Shown piece by piece: positions 1 through 8,177 of a stretch of DNA of 64,000 bases. Source of the DNA: Spirochaetia bacterium UBA5763 (lineage in GTDB: Bacteria > Spirochaetota > UBA4802 > UBA5550); the NCBI GenBank assembly GCA_002418835.1, contig DIEX01000018.1:231118-295117 (forward strand). The letters run 5' to 3'. How positions within the stretch are numbered: position 1 is the first letter of the stretch; every line of letters starts with the position of its first letter. The position numbers and the translations under genes are program-made. The notes under the pieces were generated by a model. That model made no database searches and had not been told where the DNA came from. It was given only the letters and a program-made list of their open reading frames with translations.

Positions 1-32
1 TCTCTACTGCTGCAATACATGGGCCTTTTGCG

Positions 33-806
33 TTACTTAATGTTCTCCCTCAGTTTTCCCAGGAATTTTACCATCTCATCATGATCCCTGTCTTTAATAA
101 TATGGGTAAGATAAGAAAGCTGCTGGTTTATGCTTTCAATCTGTTTAAGCGTGTAAGGATTGAAAAGAATTTCTGCAACAAGGTAATCATCCTCCGAAAG
201 GACTCCCCTTGCAATCTCCAGATGTCTTCTGAATGTTGTTCCCGGTGCGTCAATCTTTTTCATGCATGCAGCGAATACAAGAGATGATGCGAAGGGGGTT
301 GATAGTGAATAAGCTGTTATGCTGTCGTGTTCTTCAAATGTGTATTCATATATATTGAGTTTTACCCTTTCAAAGAGATCCTGGAAAATTTGTTTTCCTT
401 CGGTGTCTGATTCTTTGATTATAATCGCATTTTCATTGCTGAGGTTGCGGACGTTTCCGAAAGTCGGTCCGAACATAGGATGAGTTGAAACAAACCTCCT
501 TCCTGATTTTTTATAGTAATCTGCAAGGCCGTTTTTTACTGAAGCTATATCTGCAATTATGCATTTATCAGAAATCAGGGGGAGTACCTGGTCAAAAACC
601 TCCTCTGTAATGTGAAGGTTGACGCAGTTAATCAGCAGGTCAGGATTGAATTCACTTACCTCCTCCAGTTTCATAAAACGTTTAATATTTATGAAATGCT
701 TCATGTTGCGGGGATCAATATCAAATACTGCTACATCGTGGTCAAAGCAAAGCTCCTCAACAAGCCAGCTCCCCATCTTCCCCGCCCCGATAATAAATAT
801 TTTCAT
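33..806 (-). CDS. tyrA: Prephenate/arogenate dehydrogenase
   Basis: Oxidative decarboxylation of prephenate (or arogenate) in the tyrosine branch; cytosolic. The 257-residue protein opens with a dinucleotide-binding glycine motif (GAGKMGSW, residues 7-14) after a short beta strand, and has the family motif STHPMFGPTFG near residue 107, whose His is the expected catalytic residue. It is shorter than many TyrA proteins and carries no fused chorismate mutase or ACT domain, so feedback by tyrosine through an ACT domain is not visible here. Its ATG shares one base with the pheA stop, which implies translational coupling. It is the last complete gene of the aromatic operon; 32 bases remain to the window edge. 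NAD versus NADP use and prephenate versus arogenate preference cannot be read from sequence by eye. Confidence 0.93.
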   Translation of the reverse strand: MKIFIIGAGKMGSWLVEELCFDHDVAVFDIDPRNMKHFINIKRFMKLEEVSEFNPDLLINCVNLHITEEVFDQVLPLISDKCIIADIASVKNGLADYYKKSGRRFVSTHPMFGPTFGNVRNLSNENAIIIKESDTEGKQIFQDLFERVKLNIYEYTFEEHDSITAYSLSTPFASSLVFAACMKKIDAPGTTFRRHLEIARGVLSEDDYLVAEILFNPYTLKQIESINQQLSYLTHIIKDRDHDEMVKFLGKLRENIK

Positions 807-1885
807 TAAATTTCTCCTTTCATCATATCTTCAGTTATAAATCTTTCACAGTAGCACCCTAAGAGTTTAAGGCCGGATGTAGCTTCGTCCGCAAGTTTAA
901 GAGCCTCCTGAATTGCAGGGTCTTTGTCAGATCCATCAAAATCAAGGAAGAATGAATAATGCCCCGGTTCAGTGGGGATTGATTCAATCCTTGTGAGGTT
1001 GATCCCGCTTTTCGCGAAGATTTCAAGAGTGCTGAAAAGAGTTCCAGATTTGTGCTCGGTTGTAAAAGTAATAGAACATTTATTCCCCGCACTCTCTCTG
1101 TTATCTTTAGCAAGAATGAGAAATCTTGTTCTGTTAATATCTGAGTCTTCAACATTCTCCTTGAGAATTTCGAGGTTATAAAGTTCAGCGGCAAGTTTAC
1201 CGGCAATGCATGCAGTGGCGCGAGGCTTCTTCTCTGTAAGCATCATCGCAGCTCCTGCTGTGTCATAGAAAGGAACCGGGATGAGATTATTACGGAAAAG
1301 AAAATTTCTGCATTGGGAGAGTGCCTGTGAGTGTGAGTATACCTCACGAATCTCCCTGTGGTCTGTTCCCGGCAGCATCATAAGGCTGTGATGTATCGGC
1401 ATGTCAACTGCTCCGACGATGTGAAGTTCAGTATTGATGAGAAGTTCATTTACCGGCCCCACTATTCCACCGAGAGTGTTTTCAACCGGAACTATGCCAT
1501 AATCAAACATTCCCGAGTGTACACCTTCAAAAACACCGTTGAAAGTTGTGCACGGGATAGTCAGAAGATCCCGGTTCCATCTCCTGGCCGACTCTTCGCT
1601 GTATGCACCATGCTCCCCCTGGAATCCTATTACCTGGTAATTTCTTGACTGGAGTTCTTTGCTCCATGAAATAACAAGTTTATACATCGATTCCGTAAAC
1701 GACGGTTCAAGCAGGAGGTTCGGTGTATGCTTGATTTTCTCAATAATCTCCTTTTCCCGCGCAGGGTCTTCAATACTTGTTTTAAATTTATTGGCAAGCA
1801 GTGCCTGCTCCATCCTGTCATTAAGAAGTTTGAGAATCTTGGAATCGATCTGGTCTATTGTGTTTCTTATCTCTTCAAGTTTCAT
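806..1885 (-). CDS. pheA: Bifunctional chorismate mutase / prephenate dehydratase
   Basis: Converts chorismate to prephenate and then to phenylpyruvate for phenylalanine synthesis. Three parts can be seen in 359 residues: an AroQ-type chorismate mutase helix bundle (about 1-80, starting MKLEEIRNTIDQIDSKIL), a prephenate dehydratase domain (from VIGFQGEHGAYSEESA, with PVENTLGG and the catalytic TRF motif in INRTRFLIL), and a C-terminal ACT domain (about 270-345). In the ACT domain the Phe-binding motifs usually written GALV and ESRP read SGTL and ESIP, so inhibition by Phe is plausible but not certain. This fusion order matches the E. coli type PheA. It lies 13 bases after aroC and overlaps tyrA by one base. 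This is the only chorismate mutase domain in the operon. Confidence 0.95.
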   Translation of the reverse strand: MKLEEIRNTIDQIDSKILKLLNDRMEQALLANKFKTSIEDPAREKEIIEKIKHTPNLLLEPSFTESMYKLVISWSKELQSRNYQVIGFQGEHGAYSEESARRWNRDLLTIPCTTFNGVFEGVHSGMFDYGIVPVENTLGGIVGPVNELLINTELHIVGAVDMPIHHSLMMLPGTDHREIREVYSHSQALSQCRNFLFRNNLIPVPFYDTAGAAMMLTEKKPRATACIAGKLAAELYNLEILKENVEDSDINRTRFLILAKDNRESAGNKCSITFTTEHKSGTLFSTLEIFAKSGINLTRIESIPTEPGHYSFFLDFDGSDKDPAIQEALKLADEATSGLKLLGCYCERFITEDMMKGEI

Positions 1886-1898
1886 ATCTATGCTCCAT

Positions 1899-2879
1899 TT
1901 AAATATATGCTTTATTTATAAGATACATGTCTGCAGAAACAATGGCAGCGCATGCTTCAAATACTACCGGTGTGCGGATGGCAATACATGCATCATGCCT
2001 CCCGCGTATTTCAAGGGGTTCAGTCGAACCCCTTGAAAAATTCAATGTATGCTGCTGCTGACTGATGCTTGGTGTCGGCTTAACGGCAACTCTGAATATT
2101 ATTTCATTGCCGTTTGTTATCCCGCCATTGATTCCCCCTGCATTGTTTGTCGCAGTTTTTCCGTCGGGTGAGATTATTAAGTCATTGTTTTCACTCCCTT
2201 TCATTTTTGAGGAGGAAAAACCGGCTCCGAACTCTATACCCTTAACTGCCGGAATAGAAAAAATTATATGGCTCAGTACTGATTCATAAGAGTTGAAGAA
2301 AGGCTCTCCAAGCCCGCAGGGGAGACCTGAAATCTTTACCTGTATAATTCCCCCCAGTGAATCACCGTTTTTAACAGCTTCATCAAGAATAGAGGCGTAA
2401 TCCTTATTGCCCCCTATCTCCAGGATCTCTGATGATATCTCCTGCAGCGGGGTAATTTTTTTCGCAATAGATCCTGCGGCGACAATAGCAAGGGTGACTC
2501 TCCCGGAAAAATGTCCGCCTCCCCTATAGTCATTGAATCCATGATATTTTTTCATTGCAGTAAAGTCTGCATGACCGGGGCGCGGATGTGACCTTAATGA
2601 TTCATAATCCCCTGAACGTGTATTGCTGTTCCTGAAAATTATGGTCATTGGTGCGCCTGTTGTACGGCCGTTAAATACACCACTTAAAATTTCCGGTGAA
2701 TCCGCCTCAACTCTCGGTGTTGTTCCCTGAGCTCCGGGCTTTCTTCTGGCGATATCCTTTTCCATGTCCGCTTCAGAGAATTCAATCCCGGCGGGAATTC
2801 CGTCTATTGACACTCCTATAGCCGGGCCGTGGGATTCTCCGAAAAGAGATACTCTGAATAGCGTTCCAAAGCTGTTCAT
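1899..2879 (-). CDS. aroC: Chorismate synthase
   Basis: Last common step of the shikimate pathway: trans-elimination of phosphate from EPSP to give chorismate, using reduced FMN. Family motifs are all present: GESHG near residue 14, RPGHAD near 102, RGGGHFSGR near 119, GGINGG in the middle and the C-terminal RGRHDACIAIRTP. At 326 residues it is somewhat shorter than the usual 350-390, but no signature block is missing. The ATG overlaps the stop of aroA by four bases (ATGA), a coupling junction. The gene belongs to the eight-gene aromatic operon. No flavin reductase domain is fused, so FMN must be reduced by another protein. Confidence 0.96.
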   Translation of the reverse strand: MNSFGTLFRVSLFGESHGPAIGVSIDGIPAGIEFSEADMEKDIARRKPGAQGTTPRVEADSPEILSGVFNGRTTGAPMTIIFRNSNTRSGDYESLRSHPRPGHADFTAMKKYHGFNDYRGGGHFSGRVTLAIVAAGSIAKKITPLQEISSEILEIGGNKDYASILDEAVKNGDSLGGIIQVKISGLPCGLGEPFFNSYESVLSHIIFSIPAVKGIEFGAGFSSSKMKGSENNDLIISPDGKTATNNAGGINGGITNGNEIIFRVAVKPTPSISQQQHTLNFSRGSTEPLEIRGRHDACIAIRTPVVFEACAAIVSADMYLINKAYI

Positions 2880-4123
2880 TTAACCTTTACCCCCAGCTTT
2901 ATTATGTGGTCAAAAAATTCATTGTACGACTTGTTTACACATTCTGCGCCGTTTATAGCAACAGGTGAGTCTGCTCCAAGTGCAGCGATTGCGCACATCA
3001 TTGCGATTCTGTGATCACCGTGTGATTCAACATCCGCTCCATGAACCTGCGCACCCTTTATCATCATGCAGTCATGGTGAAGATCTACAACAACACCGAG
3101 TTTTTCCAATTCTGTTTTAATAGTCATACCTCTGTCGCTCTCCTTGTGCTTGAGTCTTTCTGCACCATGAATTACTGTTTCACCATTACAGTAAACCGCA
3201 AGTGCTGCAAGAGGAGGGAAGAGATCCGGACATTCTGAAGCATCAAACTCAAATCCGTTAAGCGGACTTTTTTTAATTTTAATTGCATTGGAGGAGATTA
3301 CTATATCTGCTCCAGCTTTACGGAGTGCCGTGACAATCCCCCTGTCCGGTTGAGCTGAATCAATGCTGATCCCGGTGACAGTAATATCACCTGCAATGGC
3401 ACCTGCGCAGAGGAGAAAAGCCGCTCCGCTCCAGTCCCCTTCGATGTCAACTATTCCGGGTATAAACTTCTGGTTCCCTTTTACCATGAATTCACTGTAT
3501 CCCCTGTTATCAATTTCAACAGAGAATTTTTTCAGTATATTAATTGTAAGATCAATATACTCTCTGCTTTTCAGGTTTCTGACTTTAAGCAGCGAGTCAT
3601 TTTCACATAATGGAAGTGCCATGAGTAACCCTGTGAGGAACTGGGAACTCATGCTGCCGTCTATTTCTGTTTTGCCCCCCATAAGTCTGCCGGAAACCTT
3701 AATAGGGAGTTTACCGCTGCTGGAAGATATAACAGCGCCCAGTTCCCGTAAAGGTTCTTCTATGGCTGATACAGGTCTTTCAGCAAGGGACTTTTCCCCT
3801 GTCAGTGTAAGTTCTTTACCCGTAAGAGCTGCAATAGGGGTGAACATCCTTATGCAGAGGCCTGATTCACCGCAATTTAATTTATCAGCAACAGGTTTCA
3901 GGCCGCCGTTGATTATTACACAATCGGATTTCCGCTTTATTTTTGCGCCAAGCCCTTCAGCAACGCGCATTGCTGATAGAGAATCATCACAGAATGTCGG
4001 GTTCACAAGGAGGCTTTCGCCATCCGCAAGGAGTGCCGCCGCTATGCTGCGCTGCATTGCGCTCTTTGATGCAGGGGCACTGATGCTCCCTTTTAAATCA
4101 GAGGGATAAATGTATTTCTTCAT
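2876..4123 (-). CDS. aroA: 3-phosphoshikimate 1-carboxyvinyltransferase (EPSP synthase)
   Basis: Transfers the enolpyruvyl group of PEP to shikimate-3-phosphate. The 415-residue protein has the expected SASKS substrate-binding start (about 15-21), the GSMSSQF block, ECPDLFPPLAAL and the C-terminal HKESDR and SHGDHRIAM motifs. The PEP-site loop reads NCGESGLCIRM (residues 83-93): by alignment to the E. coli loop NAGTAMRP, Gly96 is kept while Thr97 is Leu and Pro101 is Met. Those positions are known to affect glyphosate sensitivity (see findings). Its start lies 26 bases inside the aroE-aroK stop region and its stop overlaps the aroC ATG by four bases, so translation is tightly coupled on both sides. 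Confidence 0.95.
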   Translation of the reverse strand: MKKYIYPSDLKGSISAPASKSAMQRSIAAALLADGESLLVNPTFCDDSLSAMRVAEGLGAKIKRKSDCVIINGGLKPVADKLNCGESGLCIRMFTPIAALTGKELTLTGEKSLAERPVSAIEEPLRELGAVISSSSGKLPIKVSGRLMGGKTEIDGSMSSQFLTGLLMALPLCENDSLLKVRNLKSREYIDLTINILKKFSVEIDNRGYSEFMVKGNQKFIPGIVDIEGDWSGAAFLLCAGAIAGDITVTGISIDSAQPDRGIVTALRKAGADIVISSNAIKIKKSPLNGFEFDASECPDLFPPLAALAVYCNGETVIHGAERLKHKESDRGMTIKTELEKLGVVVDLHHDCMMIKGAQVHGADVESHGDHRIAMMCAIAALGADSPVAINGAECVNKSYNEFFDHIIKLGVKVK

Positions 4124-5399
4124 TTATTAACTCCATAATCTGTTCAGGGGAATCCTCGGAGAGTATAAGGGTTCCGTATAACGAAGCGTAGAGGTGCTTG
4201 CGCATTTCAAAAAGCTGTGTCAGCTGCTCCGGGCTTTCCATATTTATGAGTAGAGGCCGGGTCCCGTCATTCCCCCGCTTCAGTGTCTCTTCCATCGATG
4301 TATAAAGCCAGAAAGGGAGAGTCTCCTCTGTCAGGAACTCTCTGTTTTTTTCTTTAAGTACAGCACCGCCGCCGCAGGAGATCACGATGTTACTCTTTCC
4401 TTTAAAAGAAAGAAGCACATCAGATTCAATCTCCCTGAATTTCTCTTCTCCATAATTTTTAAAAATGCCGGAGATACTCATTGACTCTTTCTGTTCAATA
4501 ATTTCGTCAGTGTCTGCAAATTCATATCCAAGTTTGTCAGCCAGCATCCGGCCTGTGCTGCTCTTCCCTGATGCCATGAAGCCTGTGAGCGCAATAATGC
4601 TTTTCTTTAAAACGGATCGTTCAAACACTGAAGAAAGTATCTCTCTATCCGGAAGAAAGCCGAGAAAGTATCTGCATGCATGAATCCCCTGGTGAATAAG
4701 CCACTCTTCACCATTGATAAATGCTGCGCCTGCTTTCTGTACTGTATCTTTGTAATGTGATTTTTTATATCCTGCGTCAAAAAAAAGCGCGTTACTTCTG
4801 ATTCCGGAAATATCCAGCTCACCTATTTCATAAGGTATGGTATTTATTATAATATCTGCGCCACCAATCTCATCTGGAAGTAGTTCAAGTTTTTTAAAAT
4901 CAGATCCTGTTCTTGAAGCCGCAGATTTCCCCTGTTCTTCAAATTTATTTAATATAATAACTTCGGCACCTTTCTGTTTCAGGCCGTAAGCTGCGGCAAT
5001 ACCGGCTCCGCCTGCGCCCATAACCAGGCATTTTCGCCCTGCAAGATGCCCCGCTCTCCTTTCAAGAGGTTCGGTAACTCCGTAGTGATCAGTGTTATAA
5101 CCGGTGAGTAATCCTCCGCTGTTAATAATAGTATTTACAGCGCCGATAGACCTTGCATCACCTGATACTTTATTCAAAAAAGGGATAACACTCTCTTTAA
5201 ATGGAGCAGTTATATTCATCCCGTTAAAACCAAGTTCATTAAAAAGTCGAACAGCATCTGCCGCGTTTTTTACGGCACACCTTACATAGGCTCCGTTTAA
5301 TCCCGAGTTACGGAATATCTCCCTGAACATCAGCGGACTTCTGCTGTGAAGTACCGGTTTCCCTGCAACGCCCAGTAGAATGTTGTCAGCCGCGCTCAC
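4098..5399 (-). CDS. aroEK: Fused shikimate dehydrogenase - shikimate kinase
   Basis: One 433-residue polypeptide carries two consecutive pathway steps. Residues about 1-262 are AroE: the substrate-binding start VAGKPVLHSRSPLMF, the catalytic region MNITAPFKE (the Lys of the AroE active site) and the nucleotide-binding GAGGAG motif. Residues about 268-433 are a shikimate kinase: a P-loop GFMASGKSS, DTDEIIE for magnesium and shikimate, and the CGGGAV motif. There is no stop or frameshift between them, so it reads as a true fusion. The start codon is GTG (minus strand at 5399-5397), and it shares its G with the aroD stop (TAGTG). The gene order and overlaps with aroD and aroA support in-operon expression. 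The symbol joins aroE and aroK. Confidence 0.94.
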   Translation of the reverse strand: MSAADNILLGVAGKPVLHSRSPLMFREIFRNSGLNGAYVRCAVKNAADAVRLFNELGFNGMNITAPFKESVIPFLNKVSGDARSIGAVNTIINSGGLLTGYNTDHYGVTEPLERRAGHLAGRKCLVMGAGGAGIAAAYGLKQKGAEVIILNKFEEQGKSAASRTGSDFKKLELLPDEIGGADIIINTIPYEIGELDISGIRSNALFFDAGYKKSHYKDTVQKAGAAFINGEEWLIHQGIHACRYFLGFLPDREILSSVFERSVLKKSIIALTGFMASGKSSTGRMLADKLGYEFADTDEIIEQKESMSISGIFKNYGEEKFREIESDVLLSFKGKSNIVISCGGGAVLKEKNREFLTEETLPFWLYTSMEETLKRGNDGTRPLLINMESPEQLTQLFEMRKHLYASLYGTLILSEDSPEQIMELINEEIHLSL

Positions 5400-6037
5400 T
5401 ATGAGTTCCTTATCATATCAATAATCTGTTTTAAAGTTGCCGAGTCGATCTGGCCTGGTGCAGTCTCCCTTGCAGCATCAAGGGACGCGTAAGTGAAAGG
5501 CGCTCCGAGAAGGGGGGCCGCTATACGGGTTATCCTGCCTACCTCTCCCATGCCTATGGAAATAACGGGCTTACCTATGGCGTACAGAGAGAGAAGTCTT
5601 GCAGCGTCGCCCATGCTGTTGACCTGGCACGCGATCTTCGCGATGTCAGCCCCCCCTTCAAAACACCAGTAAATAAGCTGCTCAAGCTCACGCATAACAG
5701 GTGTTTTTATATAATCATGATATGATACTATTGTCCTGCATCCTTCTGATAAAGCAGCTTCCTTGATCTCATTTTTATATGTATCATTGCTTTCAACTTC
5801 GATATCAACATAAGATGCGCCATGTTTAATCGCAGCCTTCAGTATGTCTTTTCTTTTATCATCATCTATTCCATCAACAGGCCTGAATGTTGCCACAGTT
5901 TTCCCGGAAGTGAAAATCTGTTCAATATCAGTTTCTACGAAATCAATCCTGTCAAGACGCACTTCGGAAATTTCATGTTCCCTGATTATCCTGCATGCTT
6001 CATCTGCTGTAACATCAGCAATACTTACGCAAATCAT
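5399..6037 (-). CDS. aroD: Type I 3-dehydroquinate dehydratase
   Basis: Dehydrates 3-dehydroquinate to 3-dehydroshikimate through a Schiff base with lysine. The 212-residue barrel shows the class I residues: EVRLDRID near the start, TFRP with the substrate-binding Arg, SYHDY with the catalytic His, and ADIAKIACQV with the Schiff-base Lys. The C-terminal SIGMGEVGRITR and the SLDAARETAPGQI block complete the active site. Class I length is usually 215-255, so this is a compact version. It overlaps aroB by four bases upstream and shares one base with the GTG start of the aroE-aroK fusion. Confidence 0.95.
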   Translation of the reverse strand: MICVSIADVTADEACRIIREHEISEVRLDRIDFVETDIEQIFTSGKTVATFRPVDGIDDDKRKDILKAAIKHGASYVDIEVESNDTYKNEIKEAALSEGCRTIVSYHDYIKTPVMRELEQLIYWCFEGGADIAKIACQVNSMGDAARLLSLYAIGKPVISIGMGEVGRITRIAAPLLGAPFTYASLDAARETAPGQIDSATLKQIIDMIRNS

Positions 6038-7098
6038 CTGAAACCTCCATCTGCTGATAAGGCACCGTTTATTATATCTGAAAGTTCATTGAAACCCATT
6101 GCTTTGGTAAAAGGCTCTCCGGTTTTCTTGAGTAAAATAAAATTCACGCTATCTGATTCCCTCTTTTTGTCAGATTCTATTGCATCCATTATATCCGGTA
6201 TCTCATCTTTATCGATAATTCCCTTAATCCCGCACGGAAGCCCGAAAAATTCCAGCAGAGATTTAACTTCATCAGCATAATTTTTGTCTGCATGTCCATT
6301 CATTACAGAGATATCAAGAGCAATACCCATACCTGCGGCAATCGCGAATCCGTGCTTCATACCTTTAATCTTTTCAATCGCATGGCCGACAGTATGCCCC
6401 AGGTTAAGAACTCTGCGCAGATCGTTCTCCTTTTCATCAGCTTCAACAACAGAAGCTTTATATCTGACACATCTGTATACAGCTTCAGAAACAGTTTCCA
6501 TCTCCATTGAGAGAATTTTTTCTTTGTTAGAATGAACAAATTCATAAAGTCCGTTATTATCCAGACATGCTGTTTTAACAAGTTCAGCTATTCCGTTAAT
6601 ATACTCTTCGCGAGGGAGAGTGCCAAGCATCCTGTGATCACAGATTACAAACTCCGGCTGTGAAAAAACACCTGCCATATTTTTTGTCATGCCGATATTA
6701 ACTCCGTTCTTGCCTCCAACACTTGCATCAACCTGCGAAAGAAGCGATGTCGAAACAAAGCCGAAACGGACTCCCCGCATGAAAATTGAAGCAGCAAATC
6801 CTGCAATATCAGATACAACCCCTCCGCCTATCCCCACAAGAAAAGTATTCCGCGTACACCTGAGTTCAATCATCTTCCGCATGATATTTTCAATAGTGGA
6901 GAGATTCTTGATCTCCTCCCCTGTGCCGATTTCAATTACAGGGAAATCATCAAACATATCCGTATAATGTCTGAGTATGTTTCCGTCCGTGACAATCACA
7001 CTGTTATCCGGACTTGTAAACTGTCTGATTGCAGATAAACTCTCCCCTGCATAAACAGTTGAAATTCTGTTTTCAAGAGTGATCTTAATCTCCCTCAA
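6034..7098 (-). CDS. aroB: 3-dehydroquinate synthase
   Basis: Cyclises DAHP to 3-dehydroquinate with NAD and a divalent metal. The core motifs are GIGGGVVSDIAGFAAS, STSLLSQVDASVGGKNGVN, and the metal ligands in NLGHTVGHAIE and the later H in KGMKHG. I place the start at a TTG (7098-7096) giving 354 residues beginning MREIKITLENR. A GGAGG lies six bases upstream (7105-7109), and this start leaves only one base after the aroF stop. The first ATG, at 7137, would add 13 residues that fit no family pattern and overlap aroF by 38 bases. The stop overlaps aroD by four bases. Confidence 0.93.
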   Translation of the reverse strand: MREIKITLENRISTVYAGESLSAIRQFTSPDNSVIVTDGNILRHYTDMFDDFPVIEIGTGEEIKNLSTIENIMRKMIELRCTRNTFLVGIGGGVVSDIAGFAASIFMRGVRFGFVSTSLLSQVDASVGGKNGVNIGMTKNMAGVFSQPEFVICDHRMLGTLPREEYINGIAELVKTACLDNNGLYEFVHSNKEKILSMEMETVSEAVYRCVRYKASVVEADEKENDLRRVLNLGHTVGHAIEKIKGMKHGFAIAAGMGIALDISVMNGHADKNYADEVKSLLEFFGLPCGIKGIIDKDEIPDIMDAIESDKKRESDSVNFILLKKTGEPFTKAMGFNELSDIINGALSADGGFR

Positions 7099-7099
7099 A

Positions 7100-7939
7100 T
7101 TAACCCTCCAGGCCGTCCAACGGGTATATTGATTCATCCATAAATTTTTTAAGCTTCAGAACCTTTGCTGTGAGATTCACAAACTGTTCAGGTGTAAGCT
7201 GCTGGTCCGCGTCACTGAGAGCCTCTTTCGGATTAATATGGACTTCTAACAGAAGACCGTCCGCACCTGCTGCAACGGCAGCAAGGCTCATGGGCTCAAT
7301 AAGGCTAAGCTTTCCTGTACCGTGAGAGGGGTCAACCATTACAGGAAGATGTGTAAGCTCTTTGATTGCAGGCACTATGCTTAAATCCAGTGTATTCCTT
7401 GTATAAGTTTCAAAAGTCCTTATGCCCCTCTCGCAGAGTATTACGTCGGGATTCCCCTCGGCAAGAATATATTCGGCGCAGTTCAGCCATTCCCTGAGCG
7501 TTGAGTACATCCCCCTCTTAAGAAGAACAGGCTTCTTCGATTTTCCCACCTCTTTAAGAAGAGAGAAGTTCTGCATATTTCTCGCACCGATCTGAAGAAT
7601 ATCGGCATACTCGCAAACCCATGAAACGTCACGGGGGTCGATAACCTCAGTTACTATGGGGAGCCCGGTCTTAAGTTTAGCCTTTTCAAGTATTTTAAGC
7701 CCTTTGAGTCCAAGACCCTGGAAGTCATAAGGTGAGGTTCTCGGTTTAAAGGCCCCTCCCCGGAGCATATTGCCGTTCCCCTGTTTAACAGCTTCAGCTG
7801 TGAGCATAGTCTGCTCTTCGCTTTCAACACTGCATGGGCCTGCAATTATTATGAAATCCTTTCCTATTTCGCAATTACCGACCTTAATTGTGCTTTTTCT
7901 GGCTGAATCTTCTGATTTTACAAGTTTAAGATTCTTCAT
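7100..7939 (-). CDS. aroF: 3-deoxy-7-phosphoheptulonate (DAHP) synthase, class I beta type
   Basis: First enzyme of the aromatic pathway: condenses PEP and erythrose-4-phosphate. The 279-residue barrel carries the KDO8P/DAHP family motifs IIAGPCSVES, GGAFKPRTSPY, QIGARNMQN, LLKRGM and VMVDPSHGTGK, which mark the I-beta subgroup. Related proteins often have an N-terminal ferredoxin-like (ACT-like) domain or a fused chorismate mutase for feedback inhibition. Here only about 25 residues precede the barrel, so neither is present. It is the first enzyme gene of the operon, 35 bases downstream of the attenuator U-run. A GGGAG sequence lies about nine bases before the ATG. Gene names for this family vary (aroF, aroG, aroA in Bacillus). 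Confidence 0.93.
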   Translation of the reverse strand: MKNLKLVKSEDSARKSTIKVGNCEIGKDFIIIAGPCSVESEEQTMLTAEAVKQGNGNMLRGGAFKPRTSPYDFQGLGLKGLKILEKAKLKTGLPIVTEVIDPRDVSWVCEYADILQIGARNMQNFSLLKEVGKSKKPVLLKRGMYSTLREWLNCAEYILAEGNPDVILCERGIRTFETYTRNTLDLSIVPAIKELTHLPVMVDPSHGTGKLSLIEPMSLAAVAAGADGLLLEVHINPKEALSDADQQLTPEQFVNLTAKVLKLKKFMDESIYPLDGLEG

Positions 7940-7974
7940 TTGTTTAAACTCCCTTTATCGAAGCAGATTTACCT

Positions 7975-8014
7975 AAAAAAAAAGACCCTTTGAGTTTCAT
8001 CAAAGGGTCTTTTT
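7975..8014 (-). terminator. Attenuator terminator of the aromatic operon
   Basis: On the minus strand a perfect stem (arms 8014-8000 and 7993-7979, six-base loop 7999-7994) is followed by nine consecutive U (7983-7975, overlapping the stem end). The inner GC-rich part is GACCCTTTGA paired with TCAAAGGGTC. It lies between the Phe/Tyr leader ORF (stop at 8039) and the aroF ATG (7939), so it can only stop transcription before the structural genes. Two alternative pairings with its 5' arm are visible: GTCTTTTT at 8096-8089 with AAAAAGAC at 8014-8007, and TTTTAT at 8032-8027 with ATAAAA at 8016-8011. Either could act as antiterminator. Which one is used is not resolved. Confidence 0.9.
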
Positions 8015-8038
8015 ATATATACCTGGATAAAACTCGCG

Positions 8039-8152
8039 TCACACTACTATATAGTTACCATAAAAGTAAAAATAAAAATAACCAAAGCAAAAAGACTTCG
8101 GTTCTGTGAGCGCGAAAGCTGCGTTTGCAGTATTTTTCATCAAGTTTTTCAT
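8039..8152 (-). CDS. Leader peptide, Phe/Tyr-rich (attenuation control)
   Basis: A 37-codon ORF starting with ATG at 8152 and ending with TGA at 8041-8039. Residues 21-34 read FCFGYFYFYFYGNY: five Phe and five Tyr in 14 codons. A second in-frame ATG is codon 5. No strong Shine-Dalgarno sequence precedes either start. The ORF ends 24 bases before a strong intrinsic terminator and sits between a promoter-like sequence and an operon that makes Phe and Tyr precursors. This is the arrangement known from the E. coli pheA leader. The inferred role is that ribosome stalling at Phe/Tyr codons when those tRNAs are uncharged allows an antiterminator and read-through into aroF-tyrA. The peptide itself probably has no other function. 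Confidence 0.88.
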   Translation of the reverse strand: MKNLMKNTANAAFALTEPKSFCFGYFYFYFYGNYIVV

Positions 8153-8177
8153 AGGTTTTAATTCAATTAATGTAGCA

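Noticed and set aside
1..32. Possible 5' end of another minus-strand gene after tyrA
   Set aside because: Only 32 bases remain; an ATG at about 14-12 gives six codons, which cannot be identified.
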